Below are positions 54,301 to 64,000 of a stretch of DNA of 64,000 nt, piece by piece. The stretch's first letter is position 1, and each line of letters opens with the position of its first letter. The notes under the pieces were generated by a model. It made no database searches and was not told the origin of the DNA. It was given only the letters and a program-made list of their open reading frames with translations. The stretch is taken from assembly GCA_963971425.1 (NCBI GenBank), contig OZ020515.1:13780291-13844290 (forward strand). The letters are read 5' to 3'. The translations under genes and the position numbers were made by a program. Source of the DNA: Bryoerythrophyllum caledonicum. Lineage: Eukaryota > Streptophyta > Bryopsida > Pottiales > Pottiaceae.

Positions 54301-57220
54301 ACCAGTTTTTAATGTTGCTATAGAGAAAGAATCTCATAATGAACCTCCATATATATCAGATTCTGATGAATTAAAAGGGGACAAGAAAATACCTAGTGTA
54401 CGTCCTTTAATAAAAAATACCATGGAAATGAACTTAGGCACTAAAAAAGATCCTAAGCCCATTAAAGTATGCGATAGGTTAAGTCCTCAAGAGTATGGTG
54501 AATGGCATGAATTCTTTAAAAAAGAGAAGGATGCCTTTGCATGGACGTATAAAGATCTTAAAGGCATACCTCCAGATGTTTGTCAACACAAAATCATTTT
54601 AGAAGTGGATGCTAAACCGGTTCGACAGAGACAATATAGGATGAATCCAAAATATTCTTTAATAATTAAGGAAGAGATAGATAAGTTGCTCGAATGTAAT
54701 TTTATTTATCCAGTTCCATTTAGTGAGTGGGTGTCACCTATAGTAATTGTCCCAAAAAAGAATGGTAAAATTCGTATTTGCCAAGATTTTCGGCAACTTA
54801 ACAAAGCAACTAAAAAAGATTACTTTCCTTTGCCATTTTCGGATGCCGTTTTAGATGGTGTTGCGGGACATGAGTGCTATTCATTTTTAGATGGATTTTC
54901 GGGGTATAATCAAGTTCAAATAGCCCCAAAAGATAGACCCTTAACTACTTTTACAACTGACTGGGGAACTTTCGCATATAATGTCATGCCCTTCGGATTG
55001 TGCAATGCTCCAGCTACATTCCAAAGGGTCATGACACAAGCATTTACAAAATATTTAAGAAAATTTATGGAAATATTTTTAGATGACTTTTGTGTGTTTG
55101 GGTCAAAGAAGGATCACCCAACGGCTTTAAAACAATGTTTTGATAGTTGTCGTGAATATGGTATCTCCATAAATGCTGCTAAATCGGAGTTTGTCACTGC
55201 GTGGGGTAGATTATTAGGTCATATAGTATCCATAAAGGGAATAGCAGTTGACCCTGATAAAGTAGCCATTATTATACAAATGGAAATACCTGAGCATTTA
55301 ACCGCACTTAAGGGATTTTTGGGTGCAACGGGTTATTATAGACGGTTTATTTATAAATTTGCATTTATAGCCGCACCTTTGAATGCTTTAACAAAACAAA
55401 CTTTAACACCAGGAGTATGGACAGACGATTGTACTAAAGCCTTTAACAAGTTAAAACGCCGTCTTAGTAAAGCACCCATTCTAATTCCACCAAATTGGTC
55501 CAAACCTTTTGAAGTGTATGTTGATGCTTCCAATGTAGCGATTGGAAGTGTTTTAAGTCAGAAAAATTCTAAAGGTCATGATAGGCCAATTTACTTTGCA
55601 AGTCGACAATTGAGTGCCACAGAGAGGAATTATTCCGTGACAGAACGAGAAGGTCTTGGCATGATCTTTTCTGTTCAAAAGTATAGACATTACTTGTTGG
55701 GATATAAATTTACCTTTCACATTGATCATGATGCTTTAAAGTACATGATCAATAAGCCTCAACTAAGTGGTCGGATTGCAAGGTGGGTTTTGTTATTACA
55801 AGAGTTTGATTTTACTATTAATGTAAGACCTGGGAAAATACATCAAAATGCAGATTTTTTATCACGACTTAGTGAAACTATAAATCCAGAATCCATTGAT
55901 GATAGTTTTCCGGATGCACACCTCTTTTCCGTTCAAGACGGCATTGATGTGGTTGATGTTATTCCTAAGGAATATGCGGATATCATTTATTATTTAACTA
56001 AAGGAACATTTCCACTAGAGTATGTAAGTAATGATAAGACTAAGTTAGTTCATCAATTTTTACCATACACCATGATTAGTGGAGTTCTTTATAAAAGGGG
56101 TAAAGATGATGTCTTAAGGCGTTGCATAAATCCTAGTGAAGTTGAAATGATATTAAAAGGATGTCATAGTGATGCATGTGGGGGACATTTTGCGGGCTGG
56201 GCAACCGCACAAAAAGTGTTAAGGGCCGGCTATTGGTGGCCCACGCTTTTTTCGGATGCCACTAAATATGTAAGGAAGTGTGATCCTTATCAACGTGTCG
56301 GTAAACCAACTGCCACTAAAGCAATGCCCTTAAACCCGATCTTAGCACAGATTCCCTTTGAAAAGTGGGGGATAGATTTTGTGGGACCCATTAAACCTCC
56401 TAGTAGAGAAGGTCAAAAACGTTATATTTTAGTCGCCACAGAATATGTGACTAAGTGGGTTGAGGCAATTGCAACTAAAACAAATGATGCAAATAGCGTA
56501 GCTAAATTCATCTATGAGAATATCATTACTAGATTTGGATGTCCCAAAGAAACAGTAAGTGATAGAGGGACTCATTTCATTAATGATACTATCGAAAAAA
56601 TGTTAAAAAATTATTTTATCAAACATAGAAAATCATCACCTTATCATCCTAGAGCAAATGGTCAAACCGAAAAATCTAATGGCATACTTTGTAAGATCAT
56701 CACTAAAACACTAGAAGGTAATGCATCTAATTGGGATTATGAGTTAAACAACGCATTATGGGCATATAGGTGTACCATAAAAACCACAACTAAAGCAACT
56801 CCTTTCCAATTAGTCTATGGATTAGAAGCTATGTTACCAATAGAAGTGGAAGTACCTTCACTACGTGTCGCAATCTCTGAGAGACTAGAAAATGTTGCAT
56901 CCTTAAAAGAGCGATTTGACACTTTAGAAAGGCTCGATGAAATAAGGGCTCAAGCCTTTATGAATATGGAAGCCATTCAAAAACAACGTAAAACTTACTA
57001 TGATAGCAAATTACAACCCAAAGTCTTAAAAGACAATGATTTAGTATTATTGTATGATAGTCGATTTCAAAAGTTTCCAGGTAAGTTTAAAATGCGTTGG
57101 TTCGGTTTATATAAAATTCTTAAATCTTATCCGAATGGATCGGTTGAATTACAAGACTTTGCTGGGAATGTGCATGCAACGCGCTATAACGGGTATAGAT
57201 TGCGAAAGTACATAACTTGA
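51377..57220 (+). pseudogene. gag-pol: Gag-Pol polyprotein of the Tat-type element, one internal stop
   Basis: The frame runs from ATG 51377 to TGA 57218-57220 (about 1,948 codons) with a single TGA at 52124-52126 inside gag (LLN, stop, WRDHG). Order: a Ser-rich N terminus; capsid (FPIFYGDLGEDPDSYLERF, WDALKDAFLARFRP); four CCHC knuckles at about 52578-53006 (CSNCKGHGHLTTEC, CAYCGAKGHDITTC, CYRCGEPGHYSREC, CGRCGQPGHVSTYC); protease with IDSGSSVNLM (DSG at 53783-53791) and YPILLGRPWL; RT with KIRICQDFRQLNKAT, YSFLDGFSGYNQV and FLDD near 55080; RNase H with VYVDASNVAIGS and HIDHDALKYM; integrase with HSDACGGHFAG, WGIDFVGPI, VSDRGTHFIN and HPRANGQTEKSNG. All catalytic residues seen are intact. 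Apart from the stop it could be active. Confidence 0.92.
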
Positions 57221-57236
57221 GGGCAAGTTATAGTTT

Positions 57237-57248
57237 AAAGAGGGAGAG
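57237..57248 (+). other. Candidate polypurine tract of the Tat-type element
   Basis: AAAGAGGGAGAG lies 17 nt after the pol stop codon. It is a reasonable plus-strand primer and would put the 3' LTR start at about 57249, though no LTR match to the 5' side was found. Confidence 0.4.
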
Positions 57249-60200
57249 TAAACCTCTAATGGTGTGATTTAGTAAGTAGTCCGGAATGACTCTAAACTAC
57301 CAATGGGGAAGTGAGTAAACGTCTAAATTTTGAACCTTTTGGAGTCCATTGACTAATAATTTAGAATTCCTCACTTGAAAGGATGTCCCACAAGTAATAA
57401 AATAATTACTTGTAGTATGGAAAAATTTTTTTTAAAAAAAATCAAATAAAACTTACAAAAAACCAAAAATAAGTTAAAAATTTAGTAGAACTTTGGAAAA
57501 TGGATAAACCAAAAAGTAAAGAGTCCATAAAAAGTTAAAAACTAAAATCTAAGGGCTAATGATAGAAAGTTAGAAGACTCACAAGAAAGAATAAGTTAAC
57601 TTTAAAGGAATATTTTAAAGTAAATGGGAACTTTAAAAAGTACTGAGTCTTAATCCCTAAAGGACTGATGTCCCCTCGGGGGACATTTTGAGTTTAGGAA
57701 AGGTACCACGTTCTCAAATCTAGGCATTATTATCTGAGATTTTTTAATGAATGGCCAACTTTTGATTAGCTTTGCGTAGACATAAATTTCGTAGAATTTC
57801 GACTTACGATTCAAAAGTTACAATTTATTTTCACTTACATATACAAATAGTGCAGCAGTTTAGTGTGACATGTCACAAATACTGTCACCAAACTTTAATA
57901 ACTTCTAAATTCAATAGAAATTCGAGTTCTTGTCCATTTAAAAGAAAGAAAATGTCCTCTTCGAAAGGAAATTGAGATCTTTGCATCTACCGAACGGATT
58001 TGTGAATTTCAAATATTTGAGAAGGATATGATATATGCAAAATATAAAGTGAATTGTTGATTCTCGGCACATAGTTGCATTGCAGGATTTTTTAGGACAT
58101 CTTCTACACCTCTTCTACTTCTAAAATTTGGTGCACATGTGCCTAACATGATCCTTTTCAAGTTAACATAATAAAATCACGGCCCGTAGTGCAAATAGTT
58201 GCCATAGAAGGTGGTCGAAGTTTGTTGAAGGTGTATAGTATGACCTCAAAAAGAGATTATGTCGTACTTTAAAGGCTAATATCTTTCAATCCGTGCGGTC
58301 AAACTTACCAATTTTTTTATCACACTTCTCATACAAGTCTAGTACAAGATCCTACGGTTAAAATTTAAAAAAAAAAAAAAATAAAGAAAAAAAATAAAAA
58401 ATGATTTTGTATCATTTTGTGTTGAATGTGCTGAAAATGGTAGTTTTGGAGTGTTTTTGAGGAAAAATTGCCTTGGTCCTTTAGGGGTTGAAAAGTAAAA
58501 ATTGATAGCTTAAAAAGTAAAAGCTAAAAAAGTTAGAATTGATAAAAGTACAAAGGAATAGAAAAATCTAAATTTAATTTGAGAAATAAAAACCAGCCAT
58601 TTTAAAAGGGAAAATTGATAAAATTAGGGAAGAAAAAAGGAATTAAGTAGAAGTAATTAAAATAATAACTAAATAAAACATCAAAGGTCACAAATTTGAA
58701 AATCGTAAGTAGTGGAGCTTTAAAAATCAGTCTTCAGGGTGAGACTAGGGGAATAAATTTAAAATGAATAAATTTAAAAATAAAATAAAATAAGAACAAA
58801 AATAAAAAATAATAATAAATATGGGATACGGTATAATTACAAGTATCCATACTATAGGAAGTACAGTCTCGGAGTATGTAGGTCCTATGACGTGCATGAC
58901 ACTCTCGTAAGCCTAGGACTGTGAGAATGATTGCACAGACGTGACAACCAAAGTCCCAAAGTGTGGGAAAACAGTTACATGATTGAAATTTTAAGTTCCT
59001 ACACTTGACACAAGTAGTTTTGAGTGAAAGATATTAAGAAATAATTATGCAAACTACTCAATTCAAATAGCTAGTAGTCCCCACCAAACAAGACTGACCA
59101 AGAAATTGTACAAGATAGTAAGTTACTACAGTTGGTTATTGAGGCGTCGCATGTGCATGAGATACTTGAGAGAATTGAGAACTCTAACTGACGCGCGCGC
59201 AAGGTTTGAGGAGTGACGTGCAAGATTGGAGCAGCGAGAAGGCGCGGAAAGAATACAGGTAAGAGTCATCTCAATACATCGGAAAGGTTTTGCGAAGAGC
59301 TGCGCCTCTTAGTCAAGGAAATCAGAGAATACAAGGAAGAACTTGAAAATATTTGAAATTGGCAAGTAGCAATTGTTGAAGCAGTTCTTGTTGATTTCAT
59401 TGTTTATCTTCCTTATCGTTTTTGAAAATTGCAAGAGTATAGTCTAAAACCCTGATGGCTTCCAAGGAGGTCCAAGTAGTATGTTTTGTAGAAGAAACAA
59501 TGATCTTTGGTCATAAGCCACTAGTTTTAGAATTTTTTTGAGAAAGTTAAGCCATGCAGTCCAAAATATTGCCTATGCTCACAACTTACAAGATGTATAA
59601 AATTGCTTTTGTTGTGAATACCCTAATATGGTGTTGATAAAAAGATCAGGAGTAGCGATTGCAGAAACCCTGCAAGTGGAAGTCATTACGGCGTTTTTAT
59701 TTGTACTAACAAAATGTGTGCATTGTTCATTAGGAGTAAAACGCATGACTCTGTGAAAGCATTTGGTTTGCATTTGGAGTCTGCATTTGGAGTCTGCATT
59801 CGGAGTGGAGGTAAGGAATGCATATTCCCGTCAACTTTGAGTCAGCAAGATGAAAAGTCTTTTAGGGATATTGCGTTTGCTTAAAATTTGCAAAACAGTT
59901 AGACCAAAACCTATTGTCTATACACATGTAGCCAAGAGTAATAGTCGACGTTCATGAAAAAGCTGTCTGTTAAAACTCAGAGTTAAACTCAGAATCTGTA
60001 AAATGGTCTAAGTCGGTAAATAGACGTTTTGGACAACGATCATGAAGACATATGTATGAAAAGCAGAAAGTACACGTTGAGTTTTGAAGTTCTAAGATCA
60101 GAAAGAGTAAAAAAGAAAAGATCAAATGAGTAGCATACAACCTTAATAGAAACTCCCAACTGCTTAGACTATAAGAAATAACAGGAATCCGAGTATTAAA

Positions 60201-60388
60201 AGAGGTAACTGAACAACTTTGCCGAGAGATGTGAGGTTGAGTGTCTGAATCATAAATGAAGGAATCAATGTTATATTAATGCCTTTGAGAGAACTCCAGC
60301 CGAAAAAATTCATCAAAATAAAGTAGAATAATATGTCCTAGCTTGTAAGATAGATCAATGCTATCAGCTGTCAAGTGAAAGAGCCACC
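57249..60388. other. AT-rich noncoding region after pol, possibly LTR or 3' leader
   Basis: No coding frame is supported. It holds a perfect hairpin ATGTCCCC-TCG-GGGGACAT at about 57668-57686, A-rich tracts (58366-58400) and many AAAAGTTAAAA-type words like those in 41100-41350, which hints at related LTR material. The part from about 58840 is less AT-rich and leads to the long decayed ORF. Confidence 0.4.
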
Positions 60389-63300
60389 TTGACGCCAAAA
60401 GAATATTTTGTATTGAGAATGAGTTCAGGCAGTGGAGCATTAAGCAACAGACAGATTGATGAGTTGGTAGAACAATGTCGAGTAAAGAGACGAGCAAACG
60501 AAATGGTGAACAAAGCAGCAACGGAGCGATCGGTAGTACCGTCACCTTTGATGATTATTCCGGAGGAGGTCGTGGATCCGAATCAATCCAAGCTAGAGAA
60601 GGCCGGATTGTGGGACTTTATATGCAAACGATGGCCTATGGCGGATCCTGAACGTGTGTTGGCTTACTGGAAAGCTTCAAAGAAGTTATCACAGGACGAG
60701 TTCAAGATTCAAGACAGTCTGGTCTACTTCAACTTGGAGACTATTGCTCAACATTTTCCAGGACTATCCACTTTAGGACCTACATTAATAGGAGTTCAGT
60801 TGTTGGACAAAACAGAGTTGTTGCAGATTTTCGAGAATCCAGAAGCAGCATCGGTACCAGTGGGATTTACCATCCATCGTGCCAAAGAATATTGGCAAGA
60901 TTGGTTACGGTATGTTAATCAACGGCTGCTTATGGCACCAGATGGAGTTAGTGTCATCCCTACTACAGGATTAGCAGCTGCGTACCGAAGCTGGGAGGGA
61001 GAGCAACTTAACTGGACCAAGATTATTTAAAATCAGATCAAGCTGGAGATCTATTCAAAGAGTACAAGAAACAAGCTTTTCTTTCACTGCTCAACTTATT
61101 TATCCGAATTCTGCCCAGCACTAGAAGAGGAGGGTATAGCAAGAATGCCAACAGAGAAGAAGAGAACTCCTGCTAAGAAGAGACCAAGGACTCCTGTATC
61201 AACTCAGGAGGAGTACGAGGTGGAGGATGATCCCACAGTATTTGAGATGTCAAGACATCCAACGCCTAAACCACAGTGGGCACTGGTGATAGTCAATCAA
61301 GAGAAAGTACAAGAGCAAGTCGTGATGGTTAAGGAGGATCCGTAGGAGATAGGCGAACCGATGCTACAAAATGATCTAGAGGAGACACCACAAGACAGAA
61401 CGCCTACAGGCTCTGGGAAGGACTCGAACGGGCAACCTTTGGAGCAGAATAGAAGCACAATTGAAGATTTGGCGGCGCGCTTAAAACGACTGGAGGAGTC
61501 TGGGAAAAGACTGTAGAGTCTCAAAAAACGACGGTGGTACATCTCCCTGGACCAGTGATTGATGAAGGTACCCAGAAGATGGAGTTTGAAGCCTTGAGAC
61601 GACAAATGAACGAGGGGAGTCAGCTACTTGCAGCCACTAGAGAGGTCGAAGTGCAGTTGAAAAAGGAACGGGACGAGGCACAGAAGCAAGCTGCGATGTC
61701 TGCGGCAAATGCCATTGAGTGGAAAAGGCGTTGGGAAGACTTTGCAGGTAAGAAAGATCACTATGATCAGCTTAAACTGGAGGTGGGCCGCATAAATAGA
61801 GAGGCTCATGAAGCCAATCAGACAGTGAAAAAAATCACTGCAATACACAAGTATCAGATGGAACGAGGAGAAACGCTTTCCCGTGAGAAAGCTGAATTGG
61901 TGCAAGCGCACCATAGAAAGCTGCAGGAGAAAGACGTTGCAGTTGAGATGGGAGTAGTTTCAACACTTGAGCAGAGTGTGCAGACTCTTATAGCCGCAAA
62001 TGCTCAGTTACTTCACCAATTTACTACAGAGATGACTTCAAGGTTGAAGCTCCAGGGCGCCCTATGGCAGCAAGAGCTTGACTCTCCCTATCCGTTTTCT
62101 CTGTTCAAAGCATATGAGTTGCAGAGAACTACTTTCCTACGTATCACTGACTTGGCACTAGGAGCTAAGTTAAGTGACGGGGAATTTGATACCTTATGGA
62201 AAGGTGCTGAGCCGTTTGCTAACATGTAGAATCTCACGTGCGAGATGATAGCAAGAGCTGATCTCGATCTTGATAACCTCAATAAATGTCTTCTACCGAT
62301 TGGTGACCTTGGCACTAGAGTGCTACAGTATTACATGACTTTAGAGGCGCAGATTAATTACAATAGGAAGGCAGAATAGCCTACAGAGGCTTACCGAGTG
62401 GTGCGCATCCCAGAATTCAAGCTGATGGTAACACCCGAGAATTTTGAGTCTATCCCGGAATGGCGCCGAACACTGGAAAGCCTGTTGGGATGCGCATCAG
62501 AGAAGAGATAGGACAACGTGGCGAAATGACTGCAGGTCATTATGTGTTTACACATCATTGTGCGCACCAAAGGTTGTTACGAGCACTACATGGTGCCCGG
62601 AATCAAATGATTGACACGGAAGATTTCCGGAAGCAGGTAACTCTTTCTACTCCACCTTTGGATTACCAGTCACCTGGCTGGATTGGTGCAGCTACATCAG
62701 TAACAGGGTCTGTACTGAAGCAAAGATATTTAGGGAACTATGATATGATGTTTGACTGTGAAGATGAGAAACCCTTTCCTACATGGCCAGCCATTGAATG
62801 GATCCTTGAGGATGTGGGCTTATCTGTGAAGAATTGGAAGGCATGGGATCAAGTGTATCCAAAAGCCTCACAGACATGGACACACGTTATCCCAGTAGCA
62901 GTTGCTACTAATCCTCACCTCTGCCTGTTACATGGACCAAGGAGATACAAGTGGGCGCCAAATGCGCGCTTGGACACTGTACCGTACAACTGGCCTCTGG
63001 TGCCAGGGACATTCGCTACTCCTCATGAGTGTGCCATATCTTACCGGGCGTATTTTGAAGCTCATAAGCATCATACAGACCCGGTATGCTTCCGAGCAGC
63101 AACTTTCTGAACTTTTTTGCGTACGTATGTGCGTACTGCAAACTGGTTATCAACGTCAACAAGTTTGATGAGGCAAAACTAGAGTTTCTGATCTGGATGA
63201 AGCTGCAGCAAAAACCGGCCCGTTGGTTACGTTTGTTGGAAGCAATGGCTCTCACTCAATTCCTTATTGGAGCTAGTTCGGTATTTACTTTAGAGTTCTC

Positions 63301-63487
63301 GCCAAAACGGCAGCATCAGATTACGACCTGGCTGACGTACCAGATAACCCATGCAACGCACCTCATGAATGATGAGGATGTGCGGCGTAATATGGAGGAG
63401 ATGGAATTACAAAGTTATCTCCAAGATCTGGAAGTAGCTGATGAGTTCAAGCACAAGACGCCGAAGCTTGACATACGTCGTCGGTGA
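60389..63487 (+). pseudogene. Long decayed ORF after pol, unknown function
   Basis: Open segments follow each other on the plus strand: 60389-61345 with TAA at 61028-61030, on to a TAG at 61513; 61534-62229, with TAGs at 62227 and near 62380; 62460-63110; and 63086-63487. Together they look like one ORF of about 1,000 codons with four to five stops and about three frameshifts. The N-terminal part has GLWDFICKRWPMADPERVLA and WQDWLRYVNQRLL. Then comes a Lys/Pro-rich linker (EKKRTPAKKRPRTP), a long coiled-coil region (VEVQLKKERDEAQKQAAMSA, then NREAHEANQTVKKI), and a C-terminal part with WILEDVGLSVKNWKAWDQVY and WLRLLEAMALTQFLIGASS. No known domain was recognised. Base composition is less AT-rich than the upstream gag-pol, so it may be another element's gene. 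Confidence 0.5.
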
Positions 63488-64000
63488 ATGATGTGTGTAC
63501 TGATGCGGAAGTTCTCTCATGTGTGTGACAAGTGCCGAAGTTAGGCAAGAGAAGAGCAGACTATGGAGATTCAAGCGGAGTAGAGCAGAACTTGATGATA
63601 TTACTAGCGCGCAGGTGTTGAAGAGCAAAGTTGACGCTTTTGGAGTTACCTCCTTGCTACTTATCAACGATGAAAGCTCATGTAGTTGAAACTTTGAATT
63701 TTTAAATTCGGGTGATAAGTAGCATGACAAATCTTATGAGGATTGAACTCTTTATTTTGACCTGTGAACGATGTTTTATTATCAAAACTTATGATTATGA
63801 TTACAGGACTTGGTTGAGTAAGTTGCATGATAAATTGTCATAACTTGGTAACAAACTAAGAACTTAGTTAAAACTGGAAAGAATCAACTTGCATGTCATC
63901 CTGTGGTGGGATGAGACAGAGTCGAAACTTTACATGATGCTAAAATTAATATATGACTTGCTTTGTGAGTATGTTGATGGTTCATTGAGTAATAGCTGGA
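63488..64000. other. No gene recognised; contains a 12-bp inverted repeat
   Basis: TGCTACTTATCA at 63655-63666 and its exact reverse complement TGATAAGTAGCA at 63713-63724 flank 46 bp. The second copy begins TG, as an LTR would, but no counterpart upstream was found. Confidence 0.35.

Larger units (their letters stand above)
42457..57248 (+). mobile_element. Tat/Ogre-like Ty3/gypsy element with accessory ORFs, disrupted by a Mutator-like element
   Basis: From the primer site the plus strand carries accessory ORF a (copy 1, split), a scrap of ORF b, ORF a copy 2, ORF b, ORF c, then gag-pol to 57220 and a purine-rich AAAGAGGGAGAG at about 57237-57248. A 6.87-kb Mutator-like element lies at 42997-49864. 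ORFs between the primer site and gag are a known trait of the Ogre/Tat lineage, but three small ORFs are more than the usual single one. The 3' LTR was not located; a further long ORF at 60.4-63.5 kb may or may not belong to it. Confidence 0.7.

Overview
The window looks like transposon-rich nuclear DNA of a land plant. The evidence is GT-AG introns, a plant-type GT47/EGF exostosin gene, a plant LRB/POB1-type BTB gene fragment, LTR retrotransposons primed by tRNA-Met and tRNA-Arg type sites, Mutator-like elements with long direct target duplications, and telo-box motifs. A bryophyte or lycophyte is my guess from the retroelement types, but the sequence alone does not settle the lineage. No tRNA, rRNA or CRISPR array was seen.

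Layout. About 0.9-11.4 kb holds a decayed Ty3/gypsy element. Its polyprotein carries a complete C5-cytosine DNA methyltransferase domain between protease and reverse transcriptase, and a PHD finger at its C terminus. A 2.59-kb TG...CA insertion, probably a solo LTR, splits it and is flanked by a 5-bp duplication. A non-LTR reverse transcriptase lies on the minus strand at 12.6-14.4 kb. One plausible small secreted-protein gene lies at 17.2-17.6 kb (minus).

From 20.95 to 30.72 kb (minus) runs a 13-exon GT47 exostosin gene with a signal anchor and EGF-like modules, resembling plant ExAD. A 5.17-kb Ty1/copia element (22227-27392, TSD GATTC) sits inside coding exon 10, so the gene is broken. Upstream is a fragment of an LRB/POB1 BTB gene (32.4-33.4 kb) and a dead Tc1-like transposase (34.1-34.8 kb).

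From 35.9 to 40.2 kb is a Mutator-like transposase (minus) with a SWIM finger and a characteristic heptamer-rich terminus. From about 42.46 kb to 57.2 kb is a Tat/Ogre-type Ty3/gypsy element: an Arg-tRNA type primer site, three small accessory ORFs ahead of gag (the first present twice), and a 1.9-kcodon gag-pol. A second Mutator-like element (42997-49864, 11-bp TSD) is inserted in the first accessory ORF copy. It carries a multi-exon minus-strand gene, about five 254-bp tandem repeats and a transposase remnant. A long decayed ORF of unknown function follows pol at 60.4-63.5 kb.

How the parts relate. Almost every coding region is mobile-element derived and nested. In most elements the inactivating stop codons are predominantly TAG at former CAG or TGG codons, as expected from deamination of methylated CHG sites. 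The host genes recognised (GT47, LRB/POB1) are both broken or partial. The only possibly intact small host gene is the secreted protein at 17.2 kb. The least familiar features are the methyltransferase plus PHD retrotransposon, the accessory ORF set of the Tat-type element, and the gene carried by the second Mutator-like element.
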